This document shows positions 5,039 to 7,325 of a DNA stretch of 7,325 nt, one piece after another. The notes below the pieces were generated by a model. That model made no database searches. It was not told the origin of the DNA and saw only the letters and a program-made list of their open reading frames with translations. Within the stretch, counting starts at the first letter, position 1. The number at the start of each line of letters is the position of its first letter. Origin of the DNA: Pelagibius sp041565695 (GTDB lineage: Bacteria; Pseudomonadota; Alphaproteobacteria; Kiloniellales; Kiloniellaceae); NCBI GenBank assembly GCA_041565695.1, contig JBFGUI010000199.1, positions 1-7,325 of the forward strand. The letters are read 5' to 3'. The translations under genes and the position numbers were made by a program.

Positions 5039-6352
5039 CTAGCTGATCTGCTCCTCACAAAGGCCAAAGGCGACCGCAGCCGCCAACACGCACATGACAG
5101 CAAAAACCGCCAGTACGGCTGCTGCGCCGGCCAGCTCCGCCAGCAGTCCGAAGAGGCCGCCGGCGAGGAGCAGCAGGCCGATGATCGAGTTCGACAAGGC
5201 GGTATAGGCGGCCCGGTCGTCACGCGCGGCCATGTCGACGATGTGGGTCGAGCGGCCGAGGCGCACGCCCTGGTAGGCGATCATCAAGACGAAGAGCAGC
5301 AGCGGGGCGAGAACGCCGCCCTGCAGCCAGGCTGGCGCCGCGAAGCCGAGCAGCGCGCTGGCCGCCAGCATCGCAGCGGCAACCAGGGCCGAAAGCATCA
5401 GCACCTTACGGCTGGATTTGTCGGAGAGGCGGCCCCAGACATAGCCGCCGAGCATGCCCGCAAGCGCCGAGGCGACCACGAAGAAGCCGAGCTGCCCCAA
5501 CTGCCGCGCGCCGCTTTCACCGGCCAGCGCCAGCAGGTAGGGCGGTGCCAGCGCCGTGGCCGTCAGCAGGCCGCGGGCGGCGATAAAGCGCGCCAGCTGC
5601 GCATCGCGCCACAGCAGGGCGACCTGCGCGCGCGCCACCGTGATGGGATCCCCGCCCCCCTCGGTGGCGCCGGGCTGCTCGGCGAGGGTGATGAAGACCG
5701 CCGCCGCCAGAAGCCACAGTCCGGCGCCGACCATCAGGGCGCCGGCGATGGTGGCGACCGAGCGGTCGAGGAATCCGAGGCTGAGCAGCAGGCCGAAGGC
5801 GAGCACCAGCGCGGCGGCGATGGAACTGGCGGTTCCGGTCGCCGTGCCGCGGGTCGCCTTGGAGACGGTCTTGCCGAGCACATCCTTGTAGCTCACCGAA
5901 CAGGCGGCGCGGGCGCAGGCGAAGACCGCCAGCAGCAGCAGGATCGCCCCGCCGGCCGCCGCGCCGTCCAGCGTCAGCGCCGCGCCCGCCATGCCCAGCA
6001 GGCAGAGGCCCTGCACCAGGCTGCCGCCGGCCCAGACCCACTTGCGCTGCGGCAGACCGCGGATCGTCGCCGCGATGAACAGCTGCGGCAGCAGCGCACC
6101 GGCCTCGCGCAGCGGCACCAGCAGGCCGATCATGTAGGCCGGCGCGCCCAGCGCGGTCAGCAGCCAGGACAGCACCAGCTTGGGGTCGACCAGGCCGTCG
6201 CCGGTCTTGGTCGCCGCCAGGCTGACCACGTGCCGGGTGAAGTTCTGCGGCTGCGCGTCGCAGGCTTCCTCGGGAATGTCGCGGCAGACGCGGCCGTCGT
6301 CCTCGCTCGTCAGCAGTTCGTAGACAGCCTGCTGGGTGCTCTCGATGCGCAA
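5039..6352 (-). CDS. Major facilitator superfamily transporter, substrate unknown
   Basis: This is a polytopic membrane protein of 437 residues from the chosen start, with about a dozen hydrophobic stretches in two halves. The inter-helix loop GYVWGRLSDKSSRKVLML (303-320) is an MFS motif-A relative (G-x-L-x-D-R-x-G-R-R). The first about 60 residues are hydrophilic, with a C-x7-C pair (C23, C31) and the lead-in ATKTGDGLVDPK (47-58). No ATG or GTG start suits the expected N-terminus. The frame continues upstream to a TTG at 6460 (473 aa), but the TTG at 6352 has GAGGA 7 nt upstream and gives an N-terminus MRIESTQQAVYELL, so I prefer it. Stop TAG is at 5041-5039. The ABC membrane gene follows 91 nt later on the same strand, so co-transcription is possible but not assured. 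Drug/metabolite efflux or import cannot be told apart. Confidence 0.85.
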   Translation of the reverse strand: MRIESTQQAVYELLTSEDDGRVCRDIPEEACDAQPQNFTRHVVSLAATKTGDGLVDPKLVLSWLLTALGAPAYMIGLLVPLREAGALLPQLFIAATIRGLPQRKWVWAGGSLVQGLCLLGMAGAALTLDGAAAGGAILLLLAVFACARAACSVSYKDVLGKTVSKATRGTATGTASSIAAALVLAFGLLLSLGFLDRSVATIAGALMVGAGLWLLAAAVFITLAEQPGATEGGGDPITVARAQVALLWRDAQLARFIAARGLLTATALAPPYLLALAGESGARQLGQLGFFVVASALAGMLGGYVWGRLSDKSSRKVLMLSALVAAAMLAASALLGFAAPAWLQGGVLAPLLLFVLMIAYQGVRLGRSTHIVDMAARDDRAAYTALSNSIIGLLLLAGGLFGLLAELAGAAAVLAVFAVMCVLAAAVAFGLCEEQIS

Positions 6353-6510
6353 GTCGCAGTCCTCGATGTTCTCGTGTGATTGCCCGAAGTGTTTGATTTC
6401 CCCCGCTCTTGCCGGCGGCAGGGCGGCCCCAGAGTTAGAACTATGGGCGGCCGGCGCCAAAGCAAGCGACTTGTCCGTGCCGCCCCGCCTTTGTATGCTT
6501 CTTCTTCCGG

Positions 6511-6578
6511 CTTATGAAAATTTAGACAGAAAAAACATAATTCCGTAAGTTGCATGAGGGAAGACGAGGAACCAGCCC
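6511..6578 (+). promoter_or_regulatory. AT-rich leader and candidate promoter of the tup operon
   Basis: The divergent gap between the MFS gene and tupB contains one AT-rich patch (6511-6541). CATAAT at 6536-6541 is one base off the sigma-70 -10 consensus, with only a weak TTATGA (6512-6517) as the -35. TTATG (6512-6516) and CATAA (6536-6540) form an inverted repeat around 19 nt that might be a regulator site. It does not match the ModE consensus as I know it. The ribosome binding site GAGGA at 6566-6570 is 8 nt before the ATG at 6579. The rest of the gap, 6353-6510, may encode the N-terminal extension of the MFS protein or be untranslated leader; I see nothing else in it. Confidence 0.3.
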
Positions 6579-7286
6579 ATGCAGGACTTCGGGGCAGCCT
6601 TCAGCCAGGCTTTCGCCCTCATTCTGTCCGGCGACGCCGATCTCATGGAGATCATCGCCCTGTCGCTCAGGGTCACCATCGCCGCGGTGGCCATCGCCTG
6701 CGCCATCGGCCTGCCGCTGGGCGCGGTGCTGGCGGTCGGCCGCTTTCCCGGCCGCACCGCCGCGACGGTCTTCATCAACGCCCTGATGGGCCTGCCGCCG
6801 GTGGTCGTCGGCCTCGGCGTCTACCTGCTGCTGTCCAGCGCCGGGCCGCTGGGCGTGCTGCAGCTGCTCTACACCCCGACGGCGATGATCATCGCCCAGA
6901 CCATTCTCGTGACCCCGATCGTCGCCGCGCTGACCCGCCAGGTCATCGAGGACCTGCACGGGGAATACGACGAGCTGCTGCGCGCCATGGGCGCCCAGCG
7001 CCTGAACGTCGTCGCCACGCTGCTGTGGGATGCCCGCTACTCGCTGCTCACCGCCGCGCTGGCCGGGCTCGGCCGGGCGCTGGCCGAGGTCGGCGCGGTG
7101 ATCATCGTCGGCGGCAACATCAATCACGTGACCCGGGTGATGACCACCACCATCGCGCTGGAGACCTCCAAGGGGAACCTCTCTCTGGCGCTGGGGCTCG
7201 GCATCATCCTGGTCGGCCTGTCGGTCGTGGTGAACGGCCTGGTCATGGGACTGCGCAGCAGCGCGGCGCGCCTCGCCTATGCATGA
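6579..7286 (+). CDS. tupB: Tungstate-type ABC transporter permease
   Basis: This 235-residue inner-membrane permease has the length typical of TupB. About five hydrophobic helices lie near 26-53, 66-87, 99-120, 151-177 and 203-225. The cytoplasmic EAA-like loop that docks the ATPase is DELLRAMGAQRLNVVATLLW (131-150). It is followed by GRALAEVGAVIIVGGNI (165-181), a stretch characteristic of TupB/WtpB tungstate permeases rather than ModB molybdate permeases. TupABC imports tungstate for enzymes such as tungsten formate dehydrogenases and aldehyde oxidoreductases; the assignment of substrate is by family. The start has GAGGA 8 nt upstream. The stop TGA (7284-7286) overlaps the next start by 8 nt, typical of a translationally coupled permease-ATPase pair. 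The usual upstream neighbour tupA is absent; a divergent MFS gene is there instead. Confidence 0.85.
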   Translation: MQDFGAAFSQAFALILSGDADLMEIIALSLRVTIAAVAIACAIGLPLGAVLAVGRFPGRTAATVFINALMGLPPVVVGLGVYLLLSSAGPLGVLQLLYTPTAMIIAQTILVTPIVAALTRQVIEDLHGEYDELLRAMGAQRLNVVATLLWDARYSLLTAALAGLGRALAEVGAVIIVGGNINHVTRVMTTTIALETSKGNLSLALGLGIILVGLSVVVNGLVMGLRSSAARLAYA

Positions 7287-7325
7287 CGTGCTGCGCCCGG
7301 GAATGCTGCCGCAGGTCGCCGCGGC
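7279..7325 (+). CDS. tupC: Start of probable tungstate ABC transporter ATP-binding protein (partial)
   Basis: ATG at 7279 opens a frame that stays open to the window edge, giving MHDVLRPGMLPQVAA. It overlaps the tupB stop by 8 nt, as coupled ABC genes often do. An internal ATG at 7303 (MLPQVAA) could be the true start, in which case the genes would be 16 nt apart; a GGGA lies just before it, too close to be a good binding site. Only 15 codons are visible, too few to show any ATPase motif. The name comes solely from the position after tupB. Confidence 0.5.
   Translation, partial: MHDVLRPGMLPQVAA

Noticed and set aside
5243..6379. A 378-codon + strand frame antisense to the MFS gene
   Set aside because: Gln/Arg/Gly-rich antisense shadow of membrane-protein codons with no ribosome binding site or family signature.
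6522..7127. A 201-codon - strand frame antisense to tupB
   Set aside because: Low-complexity Asp/Gly/Gln/Arg-rich translation opposite a clear permease.

Overview
The window is GC-rich DNA from a Gram-negative bacterium. Gene content (FAD-independent acetolactate synthase-like enzyme, exporter-fold ABC membrane domain, TupB-type tungstate permease, LysR/RidA pair), Shine-Dalgarno style and base composition suggest an alphaproteobacterium. That placement is an inference from general appearance and not from a phylogenetic marker. No tRNA, rRNA, insertion sequence, CRISPR array or phage gene was seen.

Region by region. Bases 1-385 hold the 3' end of a thiamine-diphosphate (TPP) decarboxylase subunit on the + strand. 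It collides stop-to-stop with a RidA-family gene (382-783, -). That gene follows a LysR-type regulator (820-1683, -) after only 36 nt. From 1684 to 2299 there is no long gene. This stretch holds an AT-rich divergent control region with a dyad (about 1743-1778), a strong leader hairpin (1819-1836), a well-initiated 41-codon gene for a lysine-rich basic peptide (1855-1980, +), a weaker candidate for a 40-aa single-pass membrane peptide (2054-2176, +), and a strong terminator hairpin (2226-2269).

Bases 2300 to about 6352 form a block of three leftward genes, transcribed in the order MFS transporter, then an ABC-exporter membrane domain with no ATPase domain, then a catabolic-type acetolactate synthase-like enzyme. 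The last two are 20 nt apart and almost certainly co-transcribed. From 6579 rightward comes tupB, a tungstate-type ABC permease, overlapping by 8 nt the start of what is probably tupC, cut by the window edge.

How the genes may work together. The LysR protein probably controls its own leftward transcript, including ridA, and perhaps the small basic-peptide gene across the shared control region. RidA proteins remove reactive enamine/imine intermediates. The leftward MFS/ABC/acetolactate block looks like a transport-plus-metabolism unit of unknown substrate, and the lone ABC membrane domain is its most unusual part. The tup genes belong to oxyanion uptake; no tupA is visible upstream.
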